Positions 46,420 to 59,700 of a stretch of 64,000 nt of DNA are shown here, one piece after another (positions within the stretch are counted from its first letter, which is position 1; each line of letters begins with the position of its first letter). Source of the DNA: Prunella strophiata (Eukaryota; Chordata; Aves; Passeriformes; Prunellidae); NCBI GenBank assembly GCA_036583965.1, contig JAZBQD010000001.1, positions 26,260,597 to 26,324,596 of the forward strand. The letters run 5' to 3'. The notes under the pieces are model-generated. The model did not search any database. It was not told the origin of the DNA and was given only the letters and a program-made list of their open reading frames with translations. A program made the position numbers and the translations under genes.

Positions 46420-49400
46420 TTCTGTCAGCCCTAAAAAGGCACCCGTGCGACAGAACTCCAAAAGCTACAGTTACACTCAGAAAAATTCTTTGATATTAGT
46501 AACTTCATTCTGAATATTCGTGTGGGCAAGAAATAGCATGCATTTCTTTTATATCTTTAACAAAACATGTAAGCACAAAGGAACACGTATCCCCTTAGAC
46601 AATTGCAATTGCAGCCTTTCCTATTTGTATTTATGAATGTAATGGTCTTTAATCTCTGAGTGTGTAATGAATACAACCAACCAGATCTTAACCAACCAAA
46701 TTACTTATGCATAGTTCACAAACAATTTGCTGTCACTTTTTGTCTGCTAATGTTTCTTTCACAGCCAGTATGGTAAGAACCTGTACCTTAAATTTAACAG
46801 CTGTTTGCATTACATGTTCTCTTCACAGCTGTGGCATGTATGGTGCATAGTGTTGTTTAATCTAAAAGCCAAAGAAATGCAAAGGAATTAAAACCAGCAG
46901 GATCTTAATGAAATATCCTCTGTTTCTGTAGAATCTTGGAATTCCTTTCATTGCATTTAAAATGTTCTGCTGTAAATGTAGCATGGTTAAGCTTTTTCTA
47001 GGAATTTTTGAGTCCTCTGGAAGAAAGAAATGAATTTAGATAATTTTTACCCAAAAAAGAAAAATTATCATATATTTTAGTTTTATGCTTGTAAGATAGT
47101 TAATTATTAAATAAATATTGCACAGTCAGTGCTTTTGCTACTCTTATTTCTCCATTGAATTAGTGTTAACACTGTGAAGTAGAGGTTTTTTCTCAGCAGT
47201 TTTGCACTTGTCAGGATAATGTCTATAAGCATGTCTGAAGCAACCAAAAGTTTGGAGTTGTGTGGCAAGACAACAGCTGCCTGCTTTCTCTTGCAGTGTT
47301 CTTGCTCGGGCTCACTTCTGTGGCAGTGTGAGGAGGGCTGCAGTTGCTCTGAACACCTGATTGCTTTCCTGAGCAGTGCAGAGATCCGTGCCAGATGCAC
47401 TGGCTCCCACAGGAGCCCTGCTGCTGTGTGCTGCTGTGGGAAGTTGGGCATCTGGGAAGCCAAAGCCAGCAATCATCTGCTGATTCAGGCCCTGTTTCAG
47501 TGAGCCAGGGCATGGGACACTGTGACCTGGAGGGGCAGATCCCACCCTCCCCAAGTTCCTGTGCAAGGAGTTAATGGCCAAGCTGTTGAGCAGGGAGCTT
47601 TAATTCTGATTCTCTGCTCCACTGTGAAGTTCCCATTTCCAGTCTTCCTGTGCTGAGTTCTTGCCACAGCTGGAAATCAGAATAAATACAGGACATGAAA
47701 CACAACTGTACCCTCCTTTAGCTCTGATTGCAGCCTCCTTCTTAGCCTAAATCACTGAACAACTAAGAATTTCATGTTTTGTGGACTTAGATATTGTATT
47801 ATAAATATTCTGTGTTTCTGGTGCATATTTTGTAACATACAGATTTTTCTGTGTCCCTATCCAGGGACATCTTACAGTCAAACCTTGAGCTTTAAAAGAC
47901 CACTTAAAAATTCTGTCACAAAACAATTTTCCAAAGTTACCTTAAGAACATTGCTCATTTGACACCTATCTAAGTAACAGCAAATAATTTATCATATATT
48001 CATGTAATTCCCACTAGACTGGGTGAAATTCAACATGTGTATTTTTTAAGTTGGATATCTTTGAAAAAATCAGTATTTACTTGACATATAAACCTTTTTG
48101 CCAAGTTCTGATTTACAGTTAATTTGATTGCATGTAATTACTTAAAGCTGTTTATAGGAACATTCCTTGATAAAGGATAGAAAAATATTTAAAGAAGATA
48201 TGGCTGTAGGATCACAAGCATCAATAGGCCTTTAGAAAGGTAAGTAATTATAGCATCATTTTACACTAAGGTCTAACTCCTACAATAATTTATTAATAAT
48301 CTTAAAGCTTCAACAGATCGCATTCAATAAAAGAGTTTTCTTTTTTTTTTTTTTTTTTTTAATCCTATTTTGCAGCTGTAGAATGGTCTTCAAGTCCATC
48401 CATTTCAAGTGAAATACATTCAAGTTATTCTGCCTTCACACCCACTCCCTTGTGTTTGGGAATTTTGACTTGCATGTTGGTGGTACCTTCATCTGTAATG
48501 GCATCTAGAAAGAGGTAAACTTTTTTTTTTCCCCAATTAAATGTGAACTAATGTTATTGAGACCAGTGAATTATTCAGGAACAATAGGTTAGGGTCTGCA
48601 GGGAGCATTGGTGGGCACCCTGACTAGAATAAATAGATTACATTGAAAAGTATAATTGCAAATGGCAGAAATAATGAGTACTTAGAATTTCTATAGTGCC
48701 TTTCATTTCCAGGCAACCATTGCCTGATTTCTATACCAGCATTAATTACTGGTAGTTAACCATCACAAACCTTTTTGAAATAATACTTATTGTTATCCTA
48801 ATTTTATAGATTGTTTAATAACTGGAATTCCTCCAGATCCACACTTGTGTAACTGAGATAAGAATTTCTCCCACAATCTGCTGTTGGCCTTGGTCTGACC
48901 TAGTTCTTGGCTTTAGCAGGCTATGGATAATTGATGGTTTCAGAAAGGAATATATGAAAGAAAGATCTCCTCTCTTAGAAAATACCCCTTGGATCCATTC
49001 TGTGAGTCATTTGTTAGTTTCCTTTCCAAAGAAAAGGTGAGAACAGGAGAGGAAGTGCATCCAGAAGGGACTGAGCATTACACAATGGTTTTCTCTCATC
49101 TTGGCTGTTGATGGTAGTCATCATCAAGCAGACTGCAATCCAGAGTAGCTCCCCCAGTAAAATTACAGGTGTGAAATGGGGTTAGAGACAGGGCAACACG
49201 AACAGCAAGAAAAAATCTTCAAAATATGCCATGTTTGTGCTTCTAGATGGGCATGAGGAGAAAGACAGCAAAAGAAGAAAGGAGAGAGGGGAAAAGAGCA
49301 TTAATCCTGCCATGGGGTTTGGATTCCTACTTTGGCATTTCATCTTAGCCCAGTAAATCTGACCCTGCAGCTAACCTTGACATTCTTCAGGGAGAGGCAG

Positions 49401-51100
49401 ACACAATGCTCTCACTGGAGCTGCAAAAACCTTCCACTGTGCCATCAGTTTCCTCATGGCCCAGAGCTGCTCAACAGAGCCTTGGCACATAAAAACTCTT
49501 CCAGCTTGCACAGAGCTGTGCATGACAGATTTTTTTCCATGCTTTGATAATCATGTTTTGCTAGATATTTGAAATCCTTGACAGACACAAACATTTTAGT
49601 GCCTTCTTACAAAAGTTTTTAGCACTGTTACAGAATACCTACTGATATGAAAGCATCTCTAGGTAAAGTCTGCATGCCAGCACTTCTACAGGATTCAGAA
49701 TGTTTCTCTTTTTTTTCCTTTTCCTTTTGCTTTTAGTAAGCTTTAGCTGTTGGTGTTGCCCAATAACAAAATTTACACAGGCTATAGCACCACCTTCTGT
49801 CCAAACCTGGGCTTTGGAGCAAATAATAGAGCAAAGCAAAAAGTTCTTTAAAGGTGACTTTTTTTTGAATGTATGAAGCAAAATGGAAAAATATGAACTT
49901 TTATTTATTTTCTAATGACTCTTCCTTCCTGTGTTTTATAATAGGAATTTCAGGTTTGCTTTTACTAGAATGTGTTCTTATGGTTGCAAGGGTCTTTTGC
50001 TAATGTAAATTACATTAAGAAAGTTAGCTGGCTGTTGATGTTTTAAGAAAATAAGGATACAAAAGGTCCCTTTTAAAATTACTTTATTCATAAACTCGAC
50101 GTTCAGAGATAATATGCACAAGTAGAGACTTTTGCAGAGAAAACTACTTGTGTAGCTCTGGCTTGCATGCTTTTAAAGATTTTTGGGGGCAATATCTGGC
50201 TTTTTGTTCCAGTTTTGTACACTTCCCAGCCTTGATAAGAGTAATCTAAACTCCATAACTTTGGCAGGGCCTTGCAAGATTATATGTGTACACATGAAAA
50301 ATTAACTGTTCACACAGCTGTAGAGAACAGCAGAAGTTGCTCTAAGGCAAGACTGATGTTTATTTTAGATGGTTTTTCCTAAGCCTCACCCTCTCTGAGT
50401 GAGGGATAATGAATTTAGGCCAGACATAATGTGAATTAGACAAGTGGGGAGGGATTGCTGAGCAGGCAGGTGAATCCATAGACACTAATCCATCTTAAGG
50501 TTTGCAGGGAAGCACAAAATGGTGTATGTGGCATAGCAATTACACCATGTGTAATACAGCCTTAACTGGTACAGCCTTATGGGATGCAAACTTTTAACTG
50601 AGAGCAAAAGGTAATGTTTCTTTTTGGGAGCATTTACATGTGGAATCAGATACTGAAAGCTGCAAATCTTTTTGCTCTAGCTTAAAGATGTTTCTGCAGG
50701 CACCTAAAACTGCCCTCTGTATAGCAGCAACAGATTTACAGGTGTCATCCCATACATTTTTGTGTTTAGAAAGAATTAAAGGTTGCTCAAAAGCCTGGGA
50801 AAGACTGTAGGGAGATCTTGAGGGTCAAAGATGTAAGAAAAAAAATTAAAATGCTGATTGTAGGAAAAAAAAAAGAGTAAACCTTTCATATAATTAAGTC
50901 ATTATTTCATGTGGGTAAGCGATGCCTTTGTCTTTGCGCAGTGGCCAGGAGGTGGCCAGCGGGAGCCATCCTGGGGCTGTCCCTGCTGCATTTCCTTGGC
51001 CAGGGCCCCGCAGGGCGGGGCTGGAAGTGACCGACCTCGCTGGGACCCAGCTCCTGCCCCTGCCTGAGCCACCGGCTCCGTGGGACATGGGGTCCCCTGG
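46420..51100. other. Intergenic, no gene recognised
   Basis: AT-rich sequence upstream of SYT15. It contains a T20 tract at 48341-48360 and a locally GC-richer patch at 47200-47560 with short open frames on both strands that resemble no known protein. Confidence 0.6.
48341..48360. repeat. T20 homopolymer
   Basis: Twenty consecutive T, preceded by a T-rich stretch. Confidence 0.9.
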
Positions 51101-51107
51101 TGGCGCG

Positions 51108-51716
51108 GGTGTCTCATGAGAGACCCAGATGTGTCTGAGAGTCTCTGTGTCCCAGCCCGAGAACCAAAGAAGGAGTCAGGACTCTTCATTTGTGCTCTCC
51201 AAGGTTGTTTATTTTCTCTTGTCTATTACATTCTTTTCCTGACCAGCCCAGGTCTGTTCAGCAGGTCAGTCTGAGCACACTGCTCACCTCTGGGGCGGTG
51301 TTGTCTTTTTATACTAAAAACTACATGTACATTATTTATAGTTATTTTCCAATACCTATCACCTATGTTACACAGTCCAACTCTACTCTAAACCAATCCA
51401 AAAGTGCCACCATCACCCAGAAGATGGAGGCTGTGAAGAAGGAGAAAGAAGGACAGAACACACCCAAATTCCTCCATCTTGACCCCCGAACCCTCATTCT
51501 AAAAAATCCCAAAATTCTACTTTTTCACCTTGTGATAAACTAACTCTTACTCTACTTAATTTTTGTGGCTTGCAACTCTTCATATAAGGTTGGTAATTTT
51601 TTGCATGAACTGAAATCAAAGGCACAGGGGTCTTGGGCTCTGTGCCAAGGCCTTTGAGCCCCCTGCCAGGGGCTGGAGCCATCCAGGACAGCCAGAGGAT
51701 GTCCTGGGCTCTGACA
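51108..51716 (-). mobile_element. Solo-LTR-like endogenous retrovirus remnant
   Basis: Read on the minus strand, the block starts with TGTCAGAG and ends ATGAGACA, so it has TG...CA ends. It contains a TATA box (TATAAAAAG, about 51307-51315) and a poly(A) signal AATAAA at 51213-51208, about 100 bases later, followed by a 100-base U5-like tail. This is the U3-R-U5 order of a retroviral LTR, and the sequence resembles LTRs common in songbird genomes. No gag, pol or env is adjacent, so it is probably a solo LTR or isolated fragment. I found no clean target-site duplication at these ends; the true ends may lie a little outside. Confidence 0.6.
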
Positions 51717-52073
51717 CCCTGGGGCACCATCCCACGTGCAAAGGAACTTACCAGAAAGAGGCACTCTGCCCATTCTTACACTGCTTGTGCAGCCAGTAAT
51801 GAGGAATGCCTGATCCATTTATAGAATTTTTATCTAGTACTGATAGTGTCCAGCATGCATCAAAAATACATGATGATGTTTCCTAAATACACCCAGTACC
51901 ATGGGGTTTGGCTCCAGATACTTTTGATTCCAGTTGATATCAATCAGGTTTGGTCTGTACAGGAATCCTCAACACAAAGGGTTGGACATTAAATCAGGTG
52001 TAGGGTACTTAATGAGTGTCACAAGGGCAACATTGCAGCAGCTGTGTGAACTGTTCCAGTGGTAACAAAAAAC

Positions 52074-52252
52074 CTAGGCAAAACAACAACAAAAAAACCC
52101 CAAAAAACCAACCAACCAAACAACAACAACAGAAAAAAACAAAACAAAGAAAAAAACACACACAAAAAAAACCCAAACAAACAAAAAAAAACCACCCACA
52201 AAAACAAAACAAAAAACCCCCAAACAAACAAAAAACCCAAAAAACTCAAAAA
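52074..52252. repeat. Strand-asymmetric (CAAA)n-like low-complexity tract
   Basis: About 180 bases made almost only of A and C on the plus strand (caaacaaaaaaccc-type units), with only a few G and no T for long stretches. The open frames predicted across it on both strands are composition artefacts. Confidence 0.9.
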
Positions 52253-52518
52253 GGGTTGATCTGACTTAAATCCTATGTTAGAGCTAGCCAGGAAGGGATA
52301 AAATAAGCTGGTGTGGGCAAGTTTTGTGTGGTAATCACTGGAGTTGTGACTGCTGCAGGAAGAATTCTGCACACTGTTGCTGTGGTTAGCTCTTCACTTA
52401 AAATAGATGTGAGAATGTTCTAGGGAATACAAGAAATATGAGAAGGATGAAAATAAATCTTTCAGGCTGGGAAGAATAAGTGTCACTGACACGGATATTG
52501 TTGCCTTGCTTTACTCAG

Positions 52519-52539
52519 AAAAAAAAAAAAAAAAAAAAA
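52519..52539. repeat. A21 homopolymer
   Basis: Twenty-one consecutive A, 37 bases before an exon-like segment. Confidence 0.9.
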
Positions 52540-55000
52540 GTCTAAATGCTAGAAAGCAGTATTTTTTCTCTGTAGGAGCTAAGCAAACAATTCCTGTGCC
52601 TTTCCCAGCCTGGACTACATGCTGTGGTTGGAAATGCTAACCTGAAGGACACCTGCACACCACAGGTGAGCTTATATGACTTCATTGGTATGCATGGAGA
52701 AGTACACTGGTTTTGAGAAATTTAATTTATACCTTTGTTCCTATTGCCAACATAATTTTTCCTCCAAGAGAATGAACAAGATCTCTGACAACCTGTTTAT
52801 TGGGCAACCAGGGGCTGAAGGATGGGAGAGAGTTAAAGGAGATTTTCTTTGGATTCCTGAGACCTATGAGTCAGTATGTCCATGAGCAAAGGTTACATAA
52901 ACTAATAGATTAGAACAAGAATTAGTTGCATAAACACTATTACTGCATTTCAATCTGTCACAGAGTCAAGCCTGCAGATTATTGCAGGCAGAGCTAGCCT
53001 GGGGCTTACACTCCATCTTGCTGACTGCCTCTGACACTGGATACATTTGAAATAGCATTGTTCTCTTGCTGTGGGGCTCCTCTGAAATCTAGGGCTTAGT
53101 GCAGCAAGCCTTATTTAATCTACAGTGGTGTTCCTCTGTAATTTGGGATGTCACTCTGGTATATTGGTTGTACAATAATTTAACCAAGGATCATCATGCC
53201 TCTTATGTGACTGGTTCACTATAGGCAGCCCCAGGAACGAGATCCAGACCCTCTTGAAATTTCCCCCCAACTTTCCTGAAGCCTCTGCCCCTCTTCCTTC
53301 CATGATACTCTCTCCCCAGAATATCCTGGATGAAGTCAGGGAGATCAGTAGAAGCAGCTCCTGCTGCATGGGGAAGAAATGAGGATGGATGTGTTACCCA
53401 GGCCTGTTGTCCAGGGAGTCAGGATTAGGAATTTTGAGTGGACTGGAGCTGATTAACAGGCCATGAGACATTGTGATGGCTGTGGTCTGAGGTGTTTGGG
53501 AATATTGCAGGGCACATGGGAAAACAAAGCCTTTCTTGGAGCTGCAGAACTGTGTTTTCTCAAAGTGCATGAGGGCAAATTATGTTCCCCGGTTGCAGTA
53601 CTTTCCTCTTGTGTAGTGTTTTCCTTTGCACTTTCCCCAGCTTCTTGCTGATCATTTTATATGTGGGAATTGAGGCATCAGAGTTCAAGTCTTTATTTAA
53701 ATGCTTAACTCCCATTAAGTAAAGCAAACTCTCTCTACAGCAGGCTTTGTTCATAGCCCTCAGCCCTGGGCACCAGTTAACATCTAGAACAGACTTTCAT
53801 ACTTTGTTGTTCAAAGACCAAGTAATTTTTTTTGAATGACACCATTTGCAAAAGTAAACCAAGGAGGCTTAGTATGTACATGAATGTAGTTTTGAAAAGA
53901 AAGATTCAAACTTAAAAGAGTGTCCTGGTGGGCAAGTCACATAAGGACAGAATTAGTGGTGACTTCTCAAAGTGTGGTGTTCTGTAGTGGGATTTTTTTC
54001 TGGAAGCAGGCCCTGGGAGCCCTGCCTGCTTATGTGGTCCTGGCTTCCCTCCCTTTCAGTTGAGAGTACAGAACAGATGGAAGACTAGCAATCAAAGGCA
54101 GGGTGAAGCTGAACATGTGATTAAATTATCAAAAGGCCAAAGTCTTTATTGCATGGAAGGCAGCTTAAAGCTACCCCAAAACTGGCTTGAAGGGTTATTT
54201 TTTTTTGGTGCAATTATTTATTGCTTTCTGCTAATGGATATTAAAGAAGTGTAGGGAAGACATTCTGGTGGTTGTGCATGGGAGGAAATGACATCTGGGA
54301 GTAGAGCAGCAGAGTGTCCATGTGATAGTCCCCTGATTTAAGAGGAGATGTAAGGTTTTGTGCAATATCATCTTTGGCTTATTGCAAAACATACTTAAAA
54401 AGGGAGCTTGTTTTCATTCTCCATAAGCTACTGTTCTATTTGTTTGATAACCAAACTAAAAATAGGGCTTTGTAGAGATTTGCTAAGTCTTTGAAGTACA
54501 TGAGATTGTTTGTAACAATGGGCTGCCTCACTGACTGCCAAGGTAAAATAAAGGCAAAAGAACTGGTCTGCTTTGTTGAGAAAGCTGCTCTTGTGTCCAA
54601 GATGAAAAAGAAAGGAGATGACAGAGCTCAAAACTACCAGTTTTCACTGGTCTAAAAATTCTGACAGCTTTCAAAAAGATTCATTCTGCAAAGAAGAGAA
54701 GTGCATCTATGTTGCTCCTTGAAAAAAGTCATGTCAGTAGTGTTACAGCATTATTCCCAATGAAGATAAATGTAGGTGACCTGGCAGATTTCATGGAGAC
54801 TTTGAGATAAACCCACACAAATCATCTTCCTTTCCACAGCAAAATAAAATTGCAGAGTAGAGGCTTATTCAGAGACCATGTCTGCTATAACTGGGATGTC
54901 TAACCAGCAGTTGTCTTCTCCCTGGCACAAGAAGCAGAACTTGTCATGGATGTTTGTTGGATAGAAACACTCTATATAGTGTTTATATTTATGCCCAAAA

Positions 55001-55012
55001 CTCTATATAGAG
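55001..55012. repeat. CTCTATATAGAG palindrome in a short direct repeat
   Basis: A perfect 12-bp palindrome. Related units starting ACTCTATATAG are at 54969 and 55000, each followed by GTTTATA-type sequence, forming a two-copy direct repeat. Confidence 0.85.
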
Positions 55013-56703
55013 AGTTTATAGACAAATTAGGTTGACAGATGTGTTAGACATGTGGCACGTAGCCTAATGGAATGATATTTGTGGTGATTATTTGGGATGT
55101 ATTGGAAAGTTTGAAGTTAATGTGATATCTCTTACCTGACAGAATTACTTTCTTTATAGAACTCTGTTAGAGATAACCCTGCTGTTTATGTCAAATAGAA
55201 GGTGATGGTCAGTTTCATGTTTTTAAACAATTTCAGGTGCATTTCAGTTGCCTTGAGTGTGTGTGTGAAAACTTGCTATGCTAGCTCCTACACCTGACTG
55301 ACTGGAATTATTTTGGGTGTGTCAGCATAAGCAAAAACTGAAAACTGGCACTGCATACAGAATGCCAATTTCAGTAAGGGAAAAGTAGTATCTGGAGTGG
55401 AGAGCTTCTGACTGGTTAAAGGCATAGAAAAAGTTAAATTTGCCCATGGTGCATTAGTTATTATCTTGAAGGCTCTCCCAGACTGTGCTAAGGGGCTGTT
55501 ATTCTTCAGAAACACTAAAAAATGCTTTACAAAGAAATCCAAAACCTGATCCAAATTGGCTGTGGCAGATGACATTCAGGCAAATGAGCAGTGGTACCCA
55601 CAAGACAGCATATTGTTCCTGGAGGGCTGCCTTATTGTGGAAGACTAGAACATATCCCAGAAATGCATTAAGATAAAATCTGCCTGGTGGAAGGTGCAGT
55701 TTCACTGGCTTAAGTGGCTTTGAATCAAGAGACAACAAATATCAGCCTTCCAGGGTTTCCATGCAAAGCCTCCAGACAGAGATGTAAACAAACTTCAGGC
55801 AATGTTTGTGGGCACTCAGACCTGCCCCACAAAGAGCAGCAGAGCTCAGCAGGTTCAGGGCTGATGGAGGAGGTCAGATGGCACAGTCTGGGTGGGTTCA
55901 GGTCACCCCCCTGGCAGGAGAAAGTTGCTGTAAATGACAGCAGACCAGGCAGTGCAAGACAATACCGTGGGGTTATAAATGGGAAGGGGTGAGAGAAGGG
56001 CTTCAGTACCTGGTTTTAGGAGGCACCAAGCAATCAGGATGGTTTTCCTACCCCATTTCCTCTGCTGAAGAGGAGTAGATGGCCAAAGTGTCAGTGAATT
56101 GTAGGTTAGATAAAGGGCTTTTGGGTTAGGACTGGACTTCTCCTCTCTTGAATGTAGAAGCCCTGGTTGCCTGGAGGGAGACTGACAAAAGCTGGCCTGC
56201 AGGTCACACAGCTCTGCCTGGGTGGTTCTTCAGCAGGCAAGCAGAGCTGGCTGCCTCTCCTCACACCAGGTGACTCAAAGTCAGGGGGCTGGTGGCCTGC
56301 TTTCATATGACCCTCAAGCACCCAAATTAGTAAACAGTAATTCTGAAAGCTTTCTTCCATGGCTGGGCATAGGACTTTAATTTCATGAAATGATACACAT
56401 TCTCACATGTCTAAGCCCTGGGTGGAGTTCTTAGGAAAACATGAATGCTAGTCAAGATGAGCCACAGTGGCAGAACTGTTCTGAAATCATTCTCTTGAAA
56501 AATAATGCTGTCCTTCTCCTCAAAAGAAATTCATCAGCATTGTCTGGATTTGGCCTAATGGTTCTAATGCAGACTACTGATTTCTCAGCTTCCTTTAACT
56601 ATCAACTTTCTTAAAGAAAGATCCAAGAATAAATTATCCAGATCTGAATTTGAGGCAGTTTTACACCTTTTCTCATCAAATGTAGAATGTGAAAGCTGGT
56701 ATT

Positions 56704-56744
56704 GGCATTGGCATAATGATGCCAATTGCATCATTATGGATGCC
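56704..56744. repeat. Inverted repeat: 11-bp perfect stem plus 5-bp outer stem
   Basis: CATAATGATGC (56712-56722), loop CAATT, then GCATCATTATG (56728-56738). Outer GGCAT (56704-56708) pairs with ATGCC (56740-56744) across a small internal loop. Confidence 0.9.
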
Positions 56745-59700
56745 CAGATTTGTGACCTGTTGATGTAAAAGTTGGTCACCAGTATCTTCCAGTAAGCGCA
56801 TTTTGATGCTTTCAATGAAAATAGTCAACCTTGCTGGACAGAGAAAATCTGGAACAAGAAAGGCCTGCAGCTTCCTTCTGTGAAGGGTTTAGGGGAAAAC
56901 TGTGTGCAGTATTGTCCTCTCATTTTATCTTTTATATGTTCTTGGGATGTCATTTGGGCAACCTGGCACTCATTTGGAAGATGCATTGGAGTGGAGGGGT
57001 TGTACTGAGTTATTCCATGGCTGGCCACTGGCACTGGAACAATGTTGGAGTGGCTAGAGGTGCCAGGGGAGTGTCTCACATGTCAGCCAAAGGTTTTTTG
57101 CTGGAATAAAAAAGGAGGATGTAGAGCTGCCCTCACCCTACAGCACCACTGCAGTCCCTATACCATGGGAAGAGTTGCCTGGGCATGATCCTGGGCCTAG
57201 CAGGAATGCTGATAAGGGTGTCCTGGAAGGAACAGGTTCAAGGAACTTCTATTTCCAGCCTGGCAGGGAGGATGTCAAGGTCAGCACAAAGAGCTGACTG
57301 CAAGTGCCTACTCTGCTTCACTGCTGTAACACATGGCAGGTGAAATAATGCAGCCAGAAAGCTGCTGCTGACCCGTGTGTGGCTCTTAACCCCTGAAAGG
57401 CTTCCTGACCTGCAGCCTGAGGGTGTGATTGCTCAGCTGAGTCTGTGGGGGTGTGCATCTTAGGAACAAAGCCTGGAAGCACACAGGAAATTACTGGTTT
57501 TGCAACCCATTCTGAAGACTCAGGGAGCAACTGTACATTCCTAAAAGCATTTGGGAGGGGTGTTGATCCCCCTCTCTCAGCTGAGCTAGGCCTGCTAGGA
57601 AGGTATTGGTGGAGGCTTAGGAACAAACTGAGAACTGCTGTAAGTGGTTTACAAGAATTATTAACTGCTTCCTGAACAGAAAGAGGACTTGAAAGGGTTC
57701 TTTTCTGATGTTTTGGCATCCTTCTCCTTGCCCCACTAGAGATTCAATCACCCTCCCTTGTGTGAAGTTCTAAATGGAGGGAATAAGCCAGAGAGGAATG
57801 AAAGCATGTGCAATGTGAGATTGCACATTTCTCACAATGTGGAAACTTGGAGTGATCCTTGGGAAAGGACTGAGTGTAGCCCCTCATAAAGGTGAGTGAA
57901 AGAGGAGATTCTGTACAAAAAATGGGCCACTGTAGGTGGGGACAAGGCTCCTGTGGTCACATCTGTCCTTGATGTTCCCTGATGCACCACAGGTCACAGC
58001 TGGCTGTGAGGAGCTGCGTGCCTGTCTCCTCAAGGCAGGATATTCCTGTTGGGTGAGGACAGGGTGGGGGATGCCCTACAGCAGCACCCTCAGGGCCCTG
58101 CTGTGCCTGGCTGAGCCCCTGTGTCAGGCTGAGGTGAGCACACAGCGCTGCCTCTGTGTCTGTGTGCAGGGAGGGCAGGCTGGCATCCCCTGGGGGCTGC
58201 ACACCACAGGGGTGGGGGATGGCCACACTCTGTGGGCAACTGTGAGCCCAGAAATACCTGTGCCAGCTGTGGGAGAGGGGGATGGCACAAGTGGGAGCCT
58301 TGTGGGAGGGCAGCCTCAGCTGTGAGCTCCCCGATGTATGTGTTGACACAAACTCCTTGGAAGTCACTTTGGTTCAACTACGATTGTAAGTGGAAACAGG
58401 TTCTGGAAAAGGGCTTGCAGTAGAAAATGGTTTCTAAATTGTGTCCTGTTTGGCACAATCTAGATAATTATCTGTAGCATGCTGCTTTTTCCATTTCTCC
58501 CTGCTCAGCAGGTTCTCACTCTTTGCAGTCCATGGATACATCCTTGTTCCCAGTCTGTGCCCACAGGATGGATGCATTCTGGGCTTGGGGTTTGATTTGT
58601 TTTCTTTGTGATTGCTCCACGTTACCAGAAGCAATGGGTGTTTCCTACTGGTGATTTCACCTTTATATGAGGGTTAATACCCTCACATACCAGGATGCCT
58701 TGGCCCAGGAGTCAGTTCCTTTGTATACCTTTTATAATTTTCCTTTAACCCTCTGCTCCTCCTCTTCCTGCCCCTGTTTGCCTCCCCTCCCTGTGCTTCC
58801 CTGGTGGCACTGCCAGCTCTGCACAGGCCCAGTTTCTCTAATCAGATGAAGCTGCAGGATTATCTCTCTCCCTCCCTCCTAGGCTCCATTTTATTTTCTC
58901 TCCAGCCAAGGGGGGAGCCAGGAAGGGGCACCACGTCGAGGCAGAGGGAACCCCATCTCCCAGTCTCCTGCCTCTGATGCTCTCTAACAATCCCACCTCC
59001 TTCCCCTTGTCATATGCTCACCTTAGTGTCAACAGCATCAGGCGGATCAAGGAGAGGAAATCTGAACTCCTTGGGCTTTTGTTCTCCTCAGATTTCTGAG
59101 CATCTGTTTTTAAATACCCTCCAAGTAACTTGTGCAGGGCAGCTGGATGTGCAATCTCTGAGTGGGGGGAAGGTAAGGACCACGGCAGTTCTGTCTCCTG
59201 TAAGGACACCGAGTCCTCTCTGCTCTGCCAGGAGAGTAACAAAGCAGATGAGGGGAAGGGAAGGGAGAGGAGCTGCACAGAGACAGACCCAGGCTTCTGT
59301 AAGTGCTGTGTTGGCAGCAGGGGGCTGATAGCTGGACTGGAAATCCCAGGAAATGGTAGCTTTCTCTTTTTCTGAAATGATGGGAACTGTGGCTCTGAGC
59401 TTTAATTGAATTTAATGTAGTTCTGTAGAAGGTGGGGTTTTTTTGTGCTGATGTCTTTCACTTACATGTGTATGTGTTTGTCTTTTGGTAAACATTTCCA
59501 GAGTATACATGTCACTAGTTTCTTTGGGGGAGAAAAACCCCATAAGCTTGTTCATCTTATTCCTCTGCACATCTGTGAGTTTATGAAGGTGCTTTTTGAT
59601 TATCTCTTGTGTGTATGTTAGTGTTTAGATACTAAAAATAAGAGAAAGGTGTAAATTTTATTGCTTTAAATTTCTGCCTTTTAGCACTAATGTGCCAGAG

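Noticed and set aside
47107..47581. Five overlapping open frames of 89-121 codons
   Set aside because: They occupy several frames of both strands, have no recognisable domain and no promoter or splice context.
52009..52372. Open frames rich in Lys/Asn/Thr or Phe/Leu/Cys
   Set aside because: They are translations of the A/C-only low-complexity tract.
57936..58367. Overlapping 129- and 136-codon open frames on opposite strands
   Set aside because: Both are Cys/Gly/Pro-rich, overlap each other fully and match no family I recognise; a GC-rich patch is the simpler explanation.
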